Counted from the stretch's first letter, positions 18,670-28,614 are shown. The stretch is DNA of 64,000 nucleotides from Ignavibacteriaceae bacterium (GCA_020848375.1 JADLAF010000110.1:17649-81648), one strand, 5' to 3'. Numbers and translations are program-made. The notes: generated by a model not told the origin, from the letters alone.

Positions 18670-18702
18670 TTTGGAATTAAAACGGGATTTTGATTAAGTT
18701 TG
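18670..18702 (+). promoter_or_regulatory. predicted Bacteroidota-type promoter of sdhCAB
   Basis: TTTG at 18670-18673 and TAAGTTTG at 18695-18702, separated by 21 nt and lying 38 nt before sdhC. It has the same downstream element as the suf and greA promoters. Confidence 0.6.
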
Positions 18703-18740
18703 CCCTATTCCATTAATTAAAAATCATAAGGATATATTTA

Positions 18741-19427
18741 ATGGGTTGGTTATCAAAAACCTTTACCTCGTCAGTCGGCAAAAAGCTTATCATGGCTCTC
18801 ACCGGCTTATTCCTGATTTCATTCCTGATAGTTCATCTGTCGGGAAATTTCCTCCTGCTCAGAAATGACAATGGCGCTGCTTTCTTCCAATACTCAGAAT
18901 TCATGAAAACAAACCCTGTAATCCTGGTTATGGAGGTGGTGCTGTTTCTCGGTTTCATCATTCATGCATTCAGCGGATTCCGGCTGGCGCTTGAAAACAA
19001 GAAAGCGCGCCCAGTCGGCTATGCGGTTAACAGACCGTCCGAAAACAGTTCCGTCTTCTCCCGGTCTATGGTCTGGACGGGGAGCATTGTTTTTATCTTT
19101 CTGGTTATCCATCTGAAAAGCTTTTTTGTTGACCATAAAGTTGCCTCGTGGATGGGGGTAACTCATGAGGAGACGCTTTTTCAGGCAGTGGTGAGCGCGT
19201 TCCAGAATCCGGTATATACCTGGTTCTATGTTGCCGCCATGGTGCTTCTCGGCTTCCATTTGAACCACGGATTTCAGAGTGCTTTCCAGACCCTCGGGCT
19301 GAATCATAAGAAATATACTCCGCTGATTAAGAAACTCGGACTGATTTTTTCAATAGTGGTACCGCTGCTCTTTGCTTACGTGCCGCTTTACTTTTTATTG
19401 ATATATAAGACCACAGGAGGAAACTAA
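18741..19427 (+). CDS. sdhC: succinate dehydrogenase cytochrome b558-type subunit
   Basis: A 228-residue integral membrane subunit that carries heme and exchanges electrons with quinone. Five hydrophobic helices are visible, and histidines fall in helix contexts ([44 protein letters not shown]) as expected for b558-type heme ligands. No separate sdhD follows, consistent with the single-subunit anchor of this type. It starts the operon; sdhA follows after 1 nt. Confidence 0.92.
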   Translation: MGWLSKTFTSSVGKKLIMALTGLFLISFLIVHLSGNFLLLRNDNGAAFFQYSEFMKTNPVILVMEVVLFLGFIIHAFSGFRLALENKKARPVGYAVNRPSENSSVFSRSMVWTGSIVFIFLVIHLKSFFVDHKVASWMGVTHEETLFQAVVSAFQNPVYTWFYVAAMVLLGFHLNHGFQSAFQTLGLNHKKYTPLIKKLGLIFSIVVPLLFAYVPLYFLLIYKTTGGN

Positions 19428-19428
19428 T

Positions 19429-21342
19429 ATGGAATTACAGTCAAAAATTCCTGCGGGCAAACTTGCTGATAAATGGACCGATTATAAGGCACACATTAAA
19501 CTTATCAACCCGGCCAACAGAAGAAAATATGAAGTAATAGTTGTAGGCACCGGGCTTGCCGGCGGCTCTGCTGCTGCATCTCTTGCTGAAATGGGCTACA
19601 AAGTTAAAGCATTCTGCTTTCAGGACAGTCCCCGCCGCGCTCACAGCATTGCTGCCCAGGGGGGTATAAACGCAGCCAAAAATTATCAGAATGACGGTGA
19701 CAGTATCTACCGTCTCTTCTATGATACAATTAAAGGAGGCGACTACCGCGCACGTGAGGGTAATGTTTATCGCCTGGCTGAACTGAGCGTAAATATTATT
19801 GACCAGTGCGTGGCTCAGGGTGTGCCTTTTGCACGTGAATATAGCGGATATCTTGACAACCGTTCATTCGGCGGCGCACAGGTTTCCCGCACCTTTTATT
19901 CACGCGGTCAGACCGGTCAGCAGCTTCTACTTGGGGCTTACAGTTCCATGGCAAAACAAATGGGTTTGGGCAACATTCAAATGTACAGCCGTTATGAAAT
20001 GCTTGACCTGGTAATCATTAATGGTAAAGCACGCGGCATTATTGCAAGAAATATGGTGACAGGCACTATCGAACGCTTCCTGGCTGATGCGGTTCTCCTT
20101 TCAACCGGCGGTTATGGCAACGTCTATTATCTTTCTACTAATGCTAAAGGTTCAAATGTAACAGCGGCATGGCGCGCACATAAACGCGGTGCGCTTTTCG
20201 GAAACCCATGTTATGTGCAGATTCATCCGACCTGCATCCCGGTATCGGGAGATCATCAGTCTAAACTGACGCTCATGAGTGAATCACTGCGTAATGACGG
20301 AAGAGTCTGGGTTCCGAAGAATCCGGGTGATACCCGCGCCCCGCAGAGCATACCTGAAGATGAGCGCGATTACTTCCTTGAGAGGAAATATCCCTCATTC
20401 GGAAATCTTGTTCCCCGCGATGTTGCTTCACGCAATGCTAAAGCTGTCTGCGATGAAGGCAAAGGAGTGGGCTCGAGCAAACTTGCAGTATATCTGGACT
20501 TTGCTGATTCTATCAAACGCCTTGGCAAGGACAAAATCGCTGAGAAATACGGAAACCTCTTTGATATGTATAAGCAGATTACGGCTGAAAACCCATACGA
20601 AATGCCGATGCGTATATATCCGGCAGTCCACTATACCATGGGCGGTCTCTGGGTTGATTATAACCTGATGAGCAACATCAACGGACTCTTTGTCCTTGGT
20701 GAGGCAAACTTCTCAGACCACGGCGCTAACCGCCTTGGTGCAAGCGCGCTGATGCAGGGACTTGCTGACGGTTACTTTGTTATCCCTTATACTCTTGGTG
20801 CATATCTTGCCGAAGGGGGATTTGATAAAGTAACAATCGATCATGATGAGTTCAAACGTGTTGAAAGTGAAGTACGAGGACGTGTTGATAAACTCCTTTC
20901 AATAAAAGGGGAACACTCCGTTGACCATTACCACAAGAAACTTGGCAAGGTAATGTGGGATTACGTGGGTATGAGCCGTAATGCAGACGGACTGAAGTTC
21001 GCTATTGAGGAAATCAAAAAAATCCGCGATCAGTTCTGGCAGGATGTCCGGGTAAGCGGAGACCCTGCAGGGCTTAACCAGTCGCTCGAAAAAGCAGGCC
21101 GTGTGGCTGACTTCCTCGAACTTGGTGAACTGATGGCAGAGGATGCACTGCACAGGAATGAGTCCTGCGGCGGTCATTTCCGCGAGGAGTATCAGACCGA
21201 AGAAGGGGAAGCACTCCGCGATGATGATAACTATGCTTACGTTGGCGCGTGGGAATATAAAGGCGAAAATAACGGTTACCAGATGCACAAGGAGCCACTT
21301 GTTTTTGAAGAAGTATCACCAAGCAAACGCAGTTATAAATAA
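19429..21342 (+). CDS. sdhA: succinate dehydrogenase / fumarate reductase flavoprotein subunit
   Basis: A 637-residue catalytic subunit. The FAD-binding Rossmann motif [19 protein letters not shown] (about residues 36-54) and the flavin-histidine region [17 protein letters not shown] are visible, with the catalytic arginine context [19 protein letters not shown] and the terminal [18 protein letters not shown]. It oxidises succinate to fumarate or the reverse. Its length is normal for the b558-type enzyme of this phylum. Confidence 0.95.
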   Translation: MELQSKIPAGKLADKWTDYKAHIKLINPANRRKYEVIVVGTGLAGGSAAASLAEMGYKVKAFCFQDSPRRAHSIAAQGGINAAKNYQNDGDSIYRLFYDTIKGGDYRAREGNVYRLAELSVNIIDQCVAQGVPFAREYSGYLDNRSFGGAQVSRTFYSRGQTGQQLLLGAYSSMAKQMGLGNIQMYSRYEMLDLVIINGKARGIIARNMVTGTIERFLADAVLLSTGGYGNVYYLSTNAKGSNVTAAWRAHKRGALFGNPCYVQIHPTCIPVSGDHQSKLTLMSESLRNDGRVWVPKNPGDTRAPQSIPEDERDYFLERKYPSFGNLVPRDVASRNAKAVCDEGKGVGSSKLAVYLDFADSIKRLGKDKIAEKYGNLFDMYKQITAENPYEMPMRIYPAVHYTMGGLWVDYNLMSNINGLFVLGEANFSDHGANRLGASALMQGLADGYFVIPYTLGAYLAEGGFDKVTIDHDEFKRVESEVRGRVDKLLSIKGEHSVDHYHKKLGKVMWDYVGMSRNADGLKFAIEEIKKIRDQFWQDVRVSGDPAGLNQSLEKAGRVADFLELGELMAEDALHRNESCGGHFREEYQTEEGEALRDDDNYAYVGAWEYKGENNGYQMHKEPLVFEEVSPSKRSYK

Positions 21343-21366
21343 GAGACTTGTAAGACGAGGAACATA

Positions 21367-22107
21367 ATGAAAATAACCTTAAAAGTATGGCGCCAGAAGA
21401 ATGCGCAAAGTGAAGGCAAGTTTGAAACCTATCCGGCACATGATATATCACCCGATATGTCATTTCTTGAGATGCTTGATGTGGTGAACGAACGCCTGAT
21501 CGAAAAGAATGAAGAACCTTTTGCTTTTGATCATGATTGCCGTGAAGGTATCTGCGGAAGCTGTAGTTTATATATCAACGGCCGTGCCCACGGTCCGAAG
21601 AAGGGTGTTACTGCATGTCAGCTTCACATGAGGTCGTTTGATGACGGCGAAACAATTCACGTAGAACCCTGGAGAGCAAAACCCTTTCCTGTGATAAAAG
21701 ATCTGATTGTTGATCGGACTGCGTTTGACCGCATCATGGAGTCAGGCGGGTTTGTTTCTGTAAAGACGGGCTCAGCTCCTGACGGAAATGCTATTCTGAT
21801 TCCCCATGATGATGCAGAAATGGCAATTGATGCTGCTTCCTGCATTGGCTGTGGTGCCTGGGTTGCCGCATGTAAAAATGCCTCGGCAATGCTGTTTGTT
21901 TCGGCAAAGGTTTCTCAGTTCACGCTACTCCCTCAGGGGCATCCTGAGCGTGAGACCCGCGTGCTCGATATGGTGGCTCAGATGGATAAGGAGGGATTTG
22001 GTTCCTGTACCAACACTGGTGCCTGTGAGGCAGAATGCCCCAAGGAAATATCAATCTCAAATATCGCCCGGCTTAACCGTGAGTTTATAAGAGCTAACGT
22101 GCGCTGA
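21367..22107 (+). CDS. sdhB: succinate dehydrogenase / fumarate reductase iron-sulfur subunit
   Basis: A 246-residue electron-transfer subunit. The N-terminal [2Fe-2S] ligands lie in [19 protein letters not shown] with the distal cysteine in TACQLHM. The C-terminal clusters are in [15 protein letters not shown] and [15 protein letters not shown]. It passes electrons from FAD to heme/quinone and is a likely SUF client. It ends the operon; a terminator follows. Confidence 0.95.
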   Translation: MKITLKVWRQKNAQSEGKFETYPAHDISPDMSFLEMLDVVNERLIEKNEEPFAFDHDCREGICGSCSLYINGRAHGPKKGVTACQLHMRSFDDGETIHVEPWRAKPFPVIKDLIVDRTAFDRIMESGGFVSVKTGSAPDGNAILIPHDDAEMAIDAASCIGCGAWVAACKNASAMLFVSAKVSQFTLLPQGHPERETRVLDMVAQMDKEGFGSCTNTGACEAECPKEISISNIARLNREFIRANVR

Positions 22108-22132
22108 TAATTTCTCCAACATTAAAATCAAT

Positions 22133-22166
22133 AGCCCTCTGGTTTCATGAGCCGGAGGGCTTTTTT
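22133..22166 (+). terminator. Rho-independent terminator of sdhCAB
   Basis: A 10-bp stem (AGCCCTCTGG / CCGGAGGGCT, one G-T pair) with a 9-nt loop, followed by six T, 25 nt after sdhB. Confidence 0.85.
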
Positions 22167-22179
22167 ATAGGTGGCTCCT

Positions 22180-22304
22180 CCTCGACTTCGCTCGGAGACC
22201 ACTTCCTCGACTTCGCTCGGAGACCAGTTCCTCGACTTCGCTCGGAGACCACTTCCTCGACTTCGCTCGGAGACCACTTCCTCGACTTCGCTGGGAGAAC
22301 GGTT
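22180..22304. repeat. 25-bp tandem repeat, five copies
   Basis: Five head-to-tail 25-bp units beginning CCTCGACTTCGCTCGGAGAC. Copies 1, 3 and 4 are identical, copy 2 differs by one base and copy 5 is diverged. Right after the array comes CTTCGGTGTCCGAGCGGAGC, a degenerate inverted version of the unit. It fills the gap after the sdh terminator. The ORFs at 22145 (minus) and 22171 (plus) are translations of the array. Confidence 0.9.
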
Positions 22305-22369
22305 CTTCGGTGTCCGAGCGGAGCTGAGGACACTACTCCTTTTCTCTCATTTTAATAGGTTTTTTTCGC

Positions 22370-22377
22370 TAAATTTG
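22370..22377 (+). promoter_or_regulatory. possible -7 element upstream of the 22420 gene
   Basis: TAAATTTG matches TAnnTTTG 42 nt before the gene. Only a weak T-rich upstream element (TTTTAA) is present, so support is limited. Confidence 0.4.
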
Positions 22378-22419
22378 CCCTTTGAATGTAGTTTTTTATA
22401 ATCCTGGTGCAGTTTCGCG

Positions 22420-24030
22420 ATGTTTGAAAAAGAAATAAAATACATTGCCGATTTCAATATCAATAAGATACGGAAGTTGGGAGCGTTCTTCACCTTGGAC
22501 GGGCTGGCCTCGGCCAGGGTGCATCCGGCAATTTTTCAGTACATCTCTGCCGAGCTTGATTATCTCTTTTATCGTGACCGCAAGAGCATTACCAAACAGT
22601 CTCATTTTGACTATACTCTGCCAGAGGTGGCGCCTCACTTTAATGCTATTGGTGATATTATTAAGCAGCGCAAACTGCTTCCGTTTGAGAACATTAAAGA
22701 ATTAGTTGTTCAGGCGGTTCAGTTTAATGTCTATCTTTTGCTCAGACCTAAGGGAACACTTTCAAAATTCATTTTTGGTGATGATGAAGAAAAAAGTGCA
22801 GAAGAAGTGCAGATACTGCTCCGCTATCTCTATTATTATGATTTTTACCGGAAGGTAACCTCAGAATTTCTGGAAAAGAAAAATATTCTGAAATTCCGTT
22901 ATGATGAATTTGAGTCGGTTGTTAACAATCTGACCAAACTTCTTGTTGAAAGCCAGACTCAGGCGATGATTGATACAGCTCTTACTTCAATGGCTGACTT
23001 TTTTAACGCCGGGGATGTAAATAAATCACTCATACCAGTCGCGGCAGTTGAAATGTATCTTAAAGAAAAAAATCTGGGCATGTATATATCCAAGATTAGA
23101 ACCATACTTTCTACCGACATGAAGCGCCGCTTTGAAGTTGATGACTTCAAGAATGCAATGTACAGCAATATTGCAATTTCACTTGACAGGGAACTGAGAG
23201 AGAAATTGAATCAGGAGCTTGCTCAGGAGTATGAAGCAGAATTTTTTTCAGCTATTGACCGCGGTAAATTTTCATTTACATCCGTTTCAGGATTGCAGGC
23301 GCCTGAACAGGAAGAAATAGATTATTCGAAACCATCGGGCGGAAAAAGAGAAGAGGATACAATCTCGTTAAGAGATTTACTCGATGAACAGGAAAGTTCA
23401 GAAACAATATTCCCGGGTCAACCGCCGGAAGTTGAGCATACGCTTACACCTGAACCGGTGACTGATAGTAGCTTAAAAACTCCGGAAAGTGTTAATCCGG
23501 CCGCAAAAGATATATATATGCCGGCCGAAGAACCAGCCGTGGTAACTGATGATGCACCTGAACCGGAAAAAGTTATTCCTCCGGACTTTCCATCACCGGG
23601 CTTTACACTGAATCTGCCTCCCTTTGAGCCGGAAACCAGTGAGACAGAAGCCGAGGTGATTTCCGAGGCAGCCGCGCCTGTTGAATCTGTTCCGGCAGAA
23701 ACCAAGGAACTGGTTTTACCGGCGGCGGAGAATCAAACTAAAGTACCAGATGCTGAGGAGATTAGCGAACCGGATGAAGAGGAACGTACAAGAGATTTGT
23801 TCTCTTATTTCTCCGCGAGAGAAACCATGAGAATTGTGGAAGAAATTTTTAACAACGACAGTCTCGACTTTGTGAGCACGATGGAAAGTGTCGCGGAGTG
23901 TGAGAACTTTGAACAGGCCCAGACTTTATTGAAATCAGTTTTTTATACCTATAAAATAAACACACTAACCAGCAAAGAGGCAAATCTTCTTTCAGTGAAA
24001 ATCGAAGAATACTTCAGAGGGGGAGATTAA
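22420..24030 (+). CDS. conserved-looking protein of unknown function, upstream of obgE
   Basis: A 536-residue protein not assigned to a family. Residues 1-290 are predicted helical and mixed-charge. Residues about 290-445 form a low-complexity, Pro/Glu-rich, probably disordered linker (repeated PEP/EPE words). Residues about 455-536 form a second folded region (RTRDLFSYFSARETMRIVEEIF). There is no signal peptide or membrane span, so it is likely cytoplasmic. The obgE start lies 3 nt after its stop, so the two are co-translated. A role with Obg in ribosome or growth control is only a positional guess. Confidence 0.75.
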   Translation: MFEKEIKYIADFNINKIRKLGAFFTLDGLASARVHPAIFQYISAELDYLFYRDRKSITKQSHFDYTLPEVAPHFNAIGDIIKQRKLLPFENIKELVVQAVQFNVYLLLRPKGTLSKFIFGDDEEKSAEEVQILLRYLYYYDFYRKVTSEFLEKKNILKFRYDEFESVVNNLTKLLVESQTQAMIDTALTSMADFFNAGDVNKSLIPVAAVEMYLKEKNLGMYISKIRTILSTDMKRRFEVDDFKNAMYSNIAISLDRELREKLNQELAQEYEAEFFSAIDRGKFSFTSVSGLQAPEQEEIDYSKPSGGKREEDTISLRDLLDEQESSETIFPGQPPEVEHTLTPEPVTDSSLKTPESVNPAAKDIYMPAEEPAVVTDDAPEPEKVIPPDFPSPGFTLNLPPFEPETSETEAEVISEAAAPVESVPAETKELVLPAAENQTKVPDAEEISEPDEEERTRDLFSYFSARETMRIVEEIFNNDSLDFVSTMESVAECENFEQAQTLLKSVFYTYKINTLTSKEANLLSVKIEEYFRGGD

Positions 24031-24033
24031 ATT

Positions 24034-25041
24034 TTGTTTGTTGATTATGCCGAAGTATTTGTGAAATCAGGTGACGGAGGAGACGGTGCGGTTGCCTTCC
24101 GCAGGGAAAAATACGTCCCGAAAGGTGGTCCTGCAGGCGGAAATGGCGGTGACGGCGGCAGCGTATATATCATTGCGGATGCTAACTTAAGCACACTGCT
24201 TGATTTCCGCTATCAGAAAAAATATATAGCACGCAAAGGTGATAACGGCGCAAATTCACTCAGGGACGGGAAGTACGGTCAGGATATTTATGTAAAAGTC
24301 CCGGTTGGAACGATTGTTAAGGATAAAGATACCGGAGAGACGTTGTGTGATTTTACCGGTGCTGGTCAAAAGTTTATGGCCGCAAAAGGCGGCAGAGGCG
24401 GTAAAGGGAATAGCAATTTTGCAACCGCGGTTCACCAGACGCCCCGCTACGCTGAAAACGGAAAACCCGGTGAAGAAAAAACACTTATCTTTGAACTGAA
24501 GCTGATTGCAGATATCGGGTTGGTCGGATTTCCAAATGCCGGTAAGTCAACCCTGATTTCTGTTATCTCAGAAGCAAAACCAAAAATTGCAGATTATCCG
24601 TTTACCACCCTGGAGCCGAATCTTGGTATTGTAAGGTATAAAGATTTTAACAGCTTTACCGTTGCAGATATACCGGGAATAATTGAAGGGGCGCATGAAG
24701 GTAAAGGTCTCGGTCTGCAATTCCTCAGACATATTGAGCGCACCAGAATTCTGCTTTTTCTTATTGACGCAATCTCAGAGACACACGAGCAGGATTACGA
24801 AACGCTGCTTAATGAGCTGGAACTTTACAGTCCGGCGCTTGCATCCAAGAAAAAAATTATTGTGATTAGCAAAGGGGATATCGTTGAAGAAAGTGAATGG
24901 TCTAAACTTCAGCAGAAGAAGTTCAGAGACTACGACGGTAAAGTATATGTTATCTCATCGGCAGCAGGGTTCGGCATTCAGGAAGTGCTTGACAAATGCT
25001 GGCAGGAGATAGCTTTGGAAAAAGAAAAATTAATTGACTGA
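24034..25041 (+). CDS. obgE: GTPase ObgE/CgtA, TTG start
   Basis: A 335-residue Obg GTPase involved in large-subunit ribosome assembly and stringent control. The glycine-rich Obg fold covers residues 1-160 (VKSGDGGDGAVAFRREKYVPKGGP). The G domain shows G1 GFPNAGKST, the switch DYPFTTLEPNLG, G3 DIPGIIEGAHEG and G4-like SKGD. Translation must begin at TTG 24034: the family N-terminus (M)FVDYA starts there, GAGGGGGA lies 9 nt upstream, and there is no in-frame ATG nearby. It lacks the C-terminal OCT extension. Confidence 0.94.
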   Translation: MFVDYAEVFVKSGDGGDGAVAFRREKYVPKGGPAGGNGGDGGSVYIIADANLSTLLDFRYQKKYIARKGDNGANSLRDGKYGQDIYVKVPVGTIVKDKDTGETLCDFTGAGQKFMAAKGGRGGKGNSNFATAVHQTPRYAENGKPGEEKTLIFELKLIADIGLVGFPNAGKSTLISVISEAKPKIADYPFTTLEPNLGIVRYKDFNSFTVADIPGIIEGAHEGKGLGLQFLRHIERTRILLFLIDAISETHEQDYETLLNELELYSPALASKKKIIVISKGDIVEESEWSKLQQKKFRDYDGKVYVISSAAGFGIQEVLDKCWQEIALEKEKLID

Positions 25042-25066
25042 TAAAACGAGTTAGAGGAGCAAAAAA

Positions 25067-25906
25067 ATGAATCCAAAAAAAATTCTCCTGAGTTTTACAT
25101 TTATTCTTGTTACGGCATTTGGTATCTCATCATGCGATGACGGAATAAACATCTTTTCCGATGCGGATGATGTTCAGCTCGGACTTGAGGTTAGCACGGA
25201 GATTAACAACAACTCCGCCGAATATCCGATATATAACTCAGATAAGTCGCTGAAAAATTATATTGTCAATAATATCTTTAACGAAATTCTCGCATCGCCA
25301 AAAGTTGCTAAGAAGAATATCTATAAATATCAGCTCGAAATTGTGGATAATGATTCAATTCTTAATGCCTTCGCTCTTCCGGGCGGTCCGGTTTATGTTT
25401 ATACCGGTCTGCTAAAGTATCTTGACTCAGAAGCCGCACTTGCCGGCGTTCTGGGGCACGAAATCGCCCACGCTGAACGCCGTCACGCTACGCAGAGGAT
25501 GACCCAGTATTATGGAATCTCGGTTCTTTTCTCTCTTATTTTGGGTGAAAATCCTTCGCAGCTTGCTGAAATTGCTGCCAATCTTTTTGTCGGGCTTGCC
25601 TTTTTGGGGAACAGCCGTGCTAATGAGGATGAAAGTGATGAATATTCAATCACCTACCTGCGCGATACCAGATTCTACCCGGGAGGAGTAAAGTTCTTCT
25701 TTGAGAAACTTCAGGCGGACGGGCTGGTTACCGGTGGTTCAGGGCTTGAGACCTTCTTTTCAACGCATCCTGACCCGATTAGCCGGATAACCACTGCAAA
25801 TCAGCGGATTCAGACCCTAGGATTGCCCCAGTACCGCTTTTCTGATAACGGAACGGGCATCTTCAGAGACGAGTATCAGGCAAATATCAGGAGCAAACTA
25901 CCCTGA
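25067..25906 (+). CDS. M48 family zinc metalloprotease, lipoprotein
   Basis: A 279-residue BepA/LoiP-like peptidase. The signal sequence ends in a lipobox (ISSC, C23). The zinc site HEIAHAE lies in LAGVLGHEIAHAERRHATQRM (about residue 135), and the third ligand is in ANEDESDEYSITYL. The substrate-loop motif LPGGPVYVYTGLL is also present. It likely acts in the periplasm in outer-membrane protein quality control. It follows obgE by 25 nt. Confidence 0.9.
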   Translation: MNPKKILLSFTFILVTAFGISSCDDGINIFSDADDVQLGLEVSTEINNNSAEYPIYNSDKSLKNYIVNNIFNEILASPKVAKKNIYKYQLEIVDNDSILNAFALPGGPVYVYTGLLKYLDSEAALAGVLGHEIAHAERRHATQRMTQYYGISVLFSLILGENPSQLAEIAANLFVGLAFLGNSRANEDESDEYSITYLRDTRFYPGGVKFFFEKLQADGLVTGGSGLETFFSTHPDPISRITTANQRIQTLGLPQYRFSDNGTGIFRDEYQANIRSKLP

Positions 25907-25977
25907 TTTTTTCTTAAGGAATTTTTAAGTTTTTATAAAAATCCTTACATTAGAAGTCTGTCTGAAAATAATTTTCT

Positions 25978-26051
25978 GGCGGGGTAGCTCAGTAGGTTAG
26001 AGCAACGGAATCATAATCCGTGTGTCGGGGGTTCGAATCCCTCCCCCGCTA
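25978..26051 (+). tRNA. tRNA-Met (CAT), probably elongator
   Basis: A 74-nt cloverleaf: acceptor GGCGGGG/CCCCGCT, D-stem GCTC/GAGC, anticodon stem ACGGA/TCCGT with loop ATCATAA (CAT at 26012-26014), T-arm GGGGG-TTCGAAT-CCCTC and discriminator A. CCA is not encoded. It lacks the three G-C pairs of an initiator, so it is elongator Met, or possibly tRNA-Ile2 modified by TilS; these cannot be separated by eye. secG starts 20 nt downstream. Confidence 0.92.
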
Positions 26052-26071
26052 CAATTTAAGGAGTAGTTTTT

Positions 26072-26404
26072 ATGTTCACACTATTAATGGTGCTTTCAAT
26101 ACTTACCGCAGTACTGCTTATCGGAATCGTTCTGGTTCAGTCAAGCAAGGGCGGCGGACTTTCCGGAACCTTAGGCGGTGCCGGACAGGTTGGTCAGGTT
26201 TTTGGCAGCCGCCGAACTGCGGACTTCCTAAGCAAAACCACCTGGTGGCTGGCCGGTGTTCTGGTTATTCTGGCTATCGTAATCAATCTATTCTTTCTGC
26301 CCAGTGCTGAACTGGACAACAGAGAGAGTATCATCCAGGGTTCAGGCAGTGTTCCTCAGAGTACAACAGTACCTCAGTCAACAACACCTCCTTCCGGAAA
26401 CTAA
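26072..26404 (+). CDS. secG: preprotein translocase subunit SecG
   Basis: A 110-residue SecG: first membrane segment MVLSILTAVLLIGIVLVQ, the conserved cytoplasmic loop SSKGGGLSGTLGGAGQ...FGSRRTADFLSKTTWWLA, and second membrane segment VLVILAIVINLFF. It assists SecYEG in export. The Ser/Thr/Pro-rich tail contains a short repeat (PQSTTVPQSTT). AAGGAG precedes the ATG. Confidence 0.93.
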   Translation: MFTLLMVLSILTAVLLIGIVLVQSSKGGGLSGTLGGAGQVGQVFGSRRTADFLSKTTWWLAGVLVILAIVINLFFLPSAELDNRESIIQGSGSVPQSTTVPQSTTPPSGN

Positions 26405-26418
26405 AGCGCATATTTATG

Positions 26419-26451
26419 GAAAAAAGCAGGTCACATGACCTGCTTTTTTTG
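26419..26451 (+). terminator. terminator after secG, potentially bidirectional
   Basis: An inverted repeat GCAGGTCA / TGACCTGC flanked by A5 on the left and T7 on the right. The central bases leave a short loop. It lies 15 nt after secG; the A-run would also serve the minus-strand small ORF. Confidence 0.8.
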
Positions 26452-26505
26452 TTTTAAAGGGATTCGCTATAAACCGTAATTATTTGATTTTGCGAAAGAA
26501 GTCGG

Positions 26506-26679
26506 TTAATCCGTCAGGTGTAAAAACTTTACTGTGGGATGATACTTCCTGAGCACTTTTGCAGCTTTTCTTGTTTTTTCCTGAAGAGATTCAAGTTCCG
26601 ATGGAGCTAAAAGTTTCGCATCGGAAGTAATATTTGGCATCTCTCTGGCAGATGACCTTGCAGTTTTTGTTGATTTCAT
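26506..26679 (-). CDS. small basic protein of unknown function (57 aa)
   Basis: An ORF too short for the track: MKSTKTARSSAREMPN...LQEKTRKAAKVLRKYHPTVKFL. It is basic and probably helical in the second half. The minus-strand side of the secG terminator would end its transcript. No strong ribosome site is visible, and no partner gene lies beside it on the same strand. Small orphan antitoxin-like proteins can look like this, but no motif decides it. Confidence 0.45.
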   Translation of the reverse strand: MKSTKTARSSAREMPNITSDAKLLAPSELESLQEKTRKAAKVLRKYHPTVKFLHLTD

Positions 26680-26922
26680 GATTCAAGATAATTGTTTTAA
26701 TCAGATAATCTCAAGTTTTAATACTTGACAGAATATCCGAACTAAAAATTTTTAGGATTATTTGTCACATACATTCAGACAATTACCTGTCATTTTTTAT
26801 GAGACCTGATTTTTTTGAAGAAAATCCGGAAAATTGCTGATTTATTTACTCTTATATTGCAGGTGTCGCGAGGGAAAATTCTTCGCGGTGAAACTTCAAT
26901 AAATCAGCAGGAGAGTTACACC

Positions 26923-28269
26923 ATGTTCCGTTTATTAGTTTCTTTGATTTTCGCAGCGTTGTCCTCATTTGACCACACGTACGCCCAACCGGAATCGTTT
27001 CCGAATAAGATTACCATAGTTTTCCCATATTTTGAGCCAGTAAATCCATCGATTGTGACAACTGGTAATTGGAATTTTACACCTATGACAAAATTGTCAG
27101 CCAACACCTATTCATTTGAAGCAGGACAATTAAATACGGGTGTACCATTTATGTTTTATGCACGATACACATTGCCACCATTTAATTCGGGACAGCCATA
27201 TTACATATCAACAAGGGAAGCGGGGTTAAGAAGAATTCTTTATGCAAAAGTGTATGTTAATGATGTGTTGTTAAATAATTCTTATGTTCAATCGGATGGA
27301 AATGTTCACTACAAGATTTCGTCAAACGGTTCAATTATGCCGGTGGATGACGTAGGGCAGTCAATTGTTAATGACCGAATTCCGCCCGAAGTTCACTGGC
27401 CGTTTTACAAGATACATTACCCAAATAATCCATCTCACTCGAATTCTAATATCAATCAAGTGATCGCCTGGGCAGCGGTGATTACAGATAACAATTATGA
27501 TATGCCGGTAAAAGTCGAGATTGATTATCTGAGATTATATGCGCGAACAACTTTGGGTGATATATTACTTACCGCTGATGAATATACCACTGGCTTTAAT
27601 CAGAGTTCTGATGGGGGGCTCTATTGGCGATATCCATTTTTCCCTCCAGGGTTTGATCAGCATAAACCTATGCCTGCCATTGTTGAAAACGGAGCACTGG
27701 TTTTTTATCCGCATCAGCATCGTGATACCGTTTGGCATTTTTGGAATTCGCAGTGGCCGCGCCCTGCAACAAGCCCCCAGCATACTTCCTTCTTCGCTGA
27801 AATTTCTTACCGCATAACGGGCAAAGCAGCCATTCAGATCGGTATAGATTTTTACGGCGGCAGCGGAGACAGCACGTACCGGATTTTGGAGTCAGGGGTG
27901 AGTGATTGGGGGCTTGAAACATACAACAATGAATGGAAAACACTAACATTTGATACCAAACCGGCAGTTACATCTTTAGAGGAAGAAAGTGGAAATATAA
28001 TTGATAAAAAATTTGAGATGCTTCAAAACTACCCAAACCCATTTAATCCAAACACTACAGTGGAAGTGAATTTACCTGAGAGCGGAAAATTTTCGTTAAT
28101 GATATATACTGTAGATGGTGAACAGGTGTCACAGATTTTTGATGGCTATTATGAGGAAGGCAGACATAAGTTTAGTGTTGACGGTAAAAGTTTGGGTTCC
28201 GGAGTTTATTTTATTACAGGTATATTCAGGGATGAAAGAAGAACACAAAAGTTACTACTTTTAAAATAA
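26923..28269 (+). CDS. secreted protein with T9SS C-terminal sorting domain
   Basis: A 448-residue protein. The start at 26923 (MFRLLVSLIFAALSSF...YAQ, a clear signal peptide with GGAGAG upstream) replaces the track's start 36 codons earlier. The body (residues 20-355) was not recognised; it is rich in Asn/Tyr/Trp/Pro and probably beta-structured, as in carbohydrate-binding or surface proteins. The C-terminal 85 residues are a type A T9SS sorting domain: LQNYPNPFNPNTTVEVNLP, then VYFITG and a basic end. It is expected on the cell surface or outside the cell. Confidence 0.8.
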   Translation: MFRLLVSLIFAALSSFDHTYAQPESFPNKITIVFPYFEPVNPSIVTTGNWNFTPMTKLSANTYSFEAGQLNTGVPFMFYARYTLPPFNSGQPYYISTREAGLRRILYAKVYVNDVLLNNSYVQSDGNVHYKISSNGSIMPVDDVGQSIVNDRIPPEVHWPFYKIHYPNNPSHSNSNINQVIAWAAVITDNNYDMPVKVEIDYLRLYARTTLGDILLTADEYTTGFNQSSDGGLYWRYPFFPPGFDQHKPMPAIVENGALVFYPHQHRDTVWHFWNSQWPRPATSPQHTSFFAEISYRITGKAAIQIGIDFYGGSGDSTYRILESGVSDWGLETYNNEWKTLTFDTKPAVTSLEEESGNIIDKKFEMLQNYPNPFNPNTTVEVNLPESGKFSLMIYTVDGEQVSQIFDGYYEEGRHKFSVDGKSLGSGVYFITGIFRDERRTQKLLLLK

Positions 28270-28614
28270 ACCAAGTGATTTATTAAACCAGTTGATTTAT
28301 GAAAACTTTCGTGAGTGGTGTGTTATTGAATTGAGCCTGGCTCATACTGGCAAACAGGAATAATATCACCACTTCGCGGTTTATTTGAAATTATCGTGAT
28401 CATCTATAAATGGTGTTCCTATACCTTATTCCCGCCATTTGCACGCGGATTATACGGATGCTTCGCAGCGCGGATTTTTACGGATCGGAATAATTTTACC
28501 GCTTTATGGTTTGAACAGAACTAATCGTGTTAATCGTGATTATCTATAAATGGTGTTCCGGTTATATGTTCATTCTGTTTGCATGCTGGTTCAAAAATTT
28601 TCAACTCTCATTTC
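28270..28614. other. intergenic region between convergent genes, with repeats
   Basis: 345 bp without a gene. It contains a 27-nt direct repeat (separate entry) and words such as ACGCGGATTATACGGATG and GCGCGGATTTTTACGGATC, which resemble the dispersed CGCAGAT/GCGGATT repeats elsewhere in the window. Confidence 0.5.
28393..28559. repeat. 27-nt direct repeat pair, 140 nt apart
   Basis: ATCGTGAT, one variable base (C or T), then ATCTATAAATGGTGTTCC at 28393-28419 and again at 28533-28559. They differ at one position and both lie in the convergent gap. Confidence 0.85.

Noticed and set aside
22145-22401. ORFs with periodic proteins (plus and minus) at the 25-bp array
   Set aside because: Each is a translation of the tandem repeat; the periodicity comes from the DNA, not from a protein.
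25914-25946. AT-rich inverted repeat (TAAGGAATTTTTA ... TAAAAATCCTTA) between the M48 gene and tRNA-Met
   Set aside because: The stem has a bulge, few G-C pairs and no T-tract after it, so it is not called a terminator; it may be part of the tRNA promoter region.
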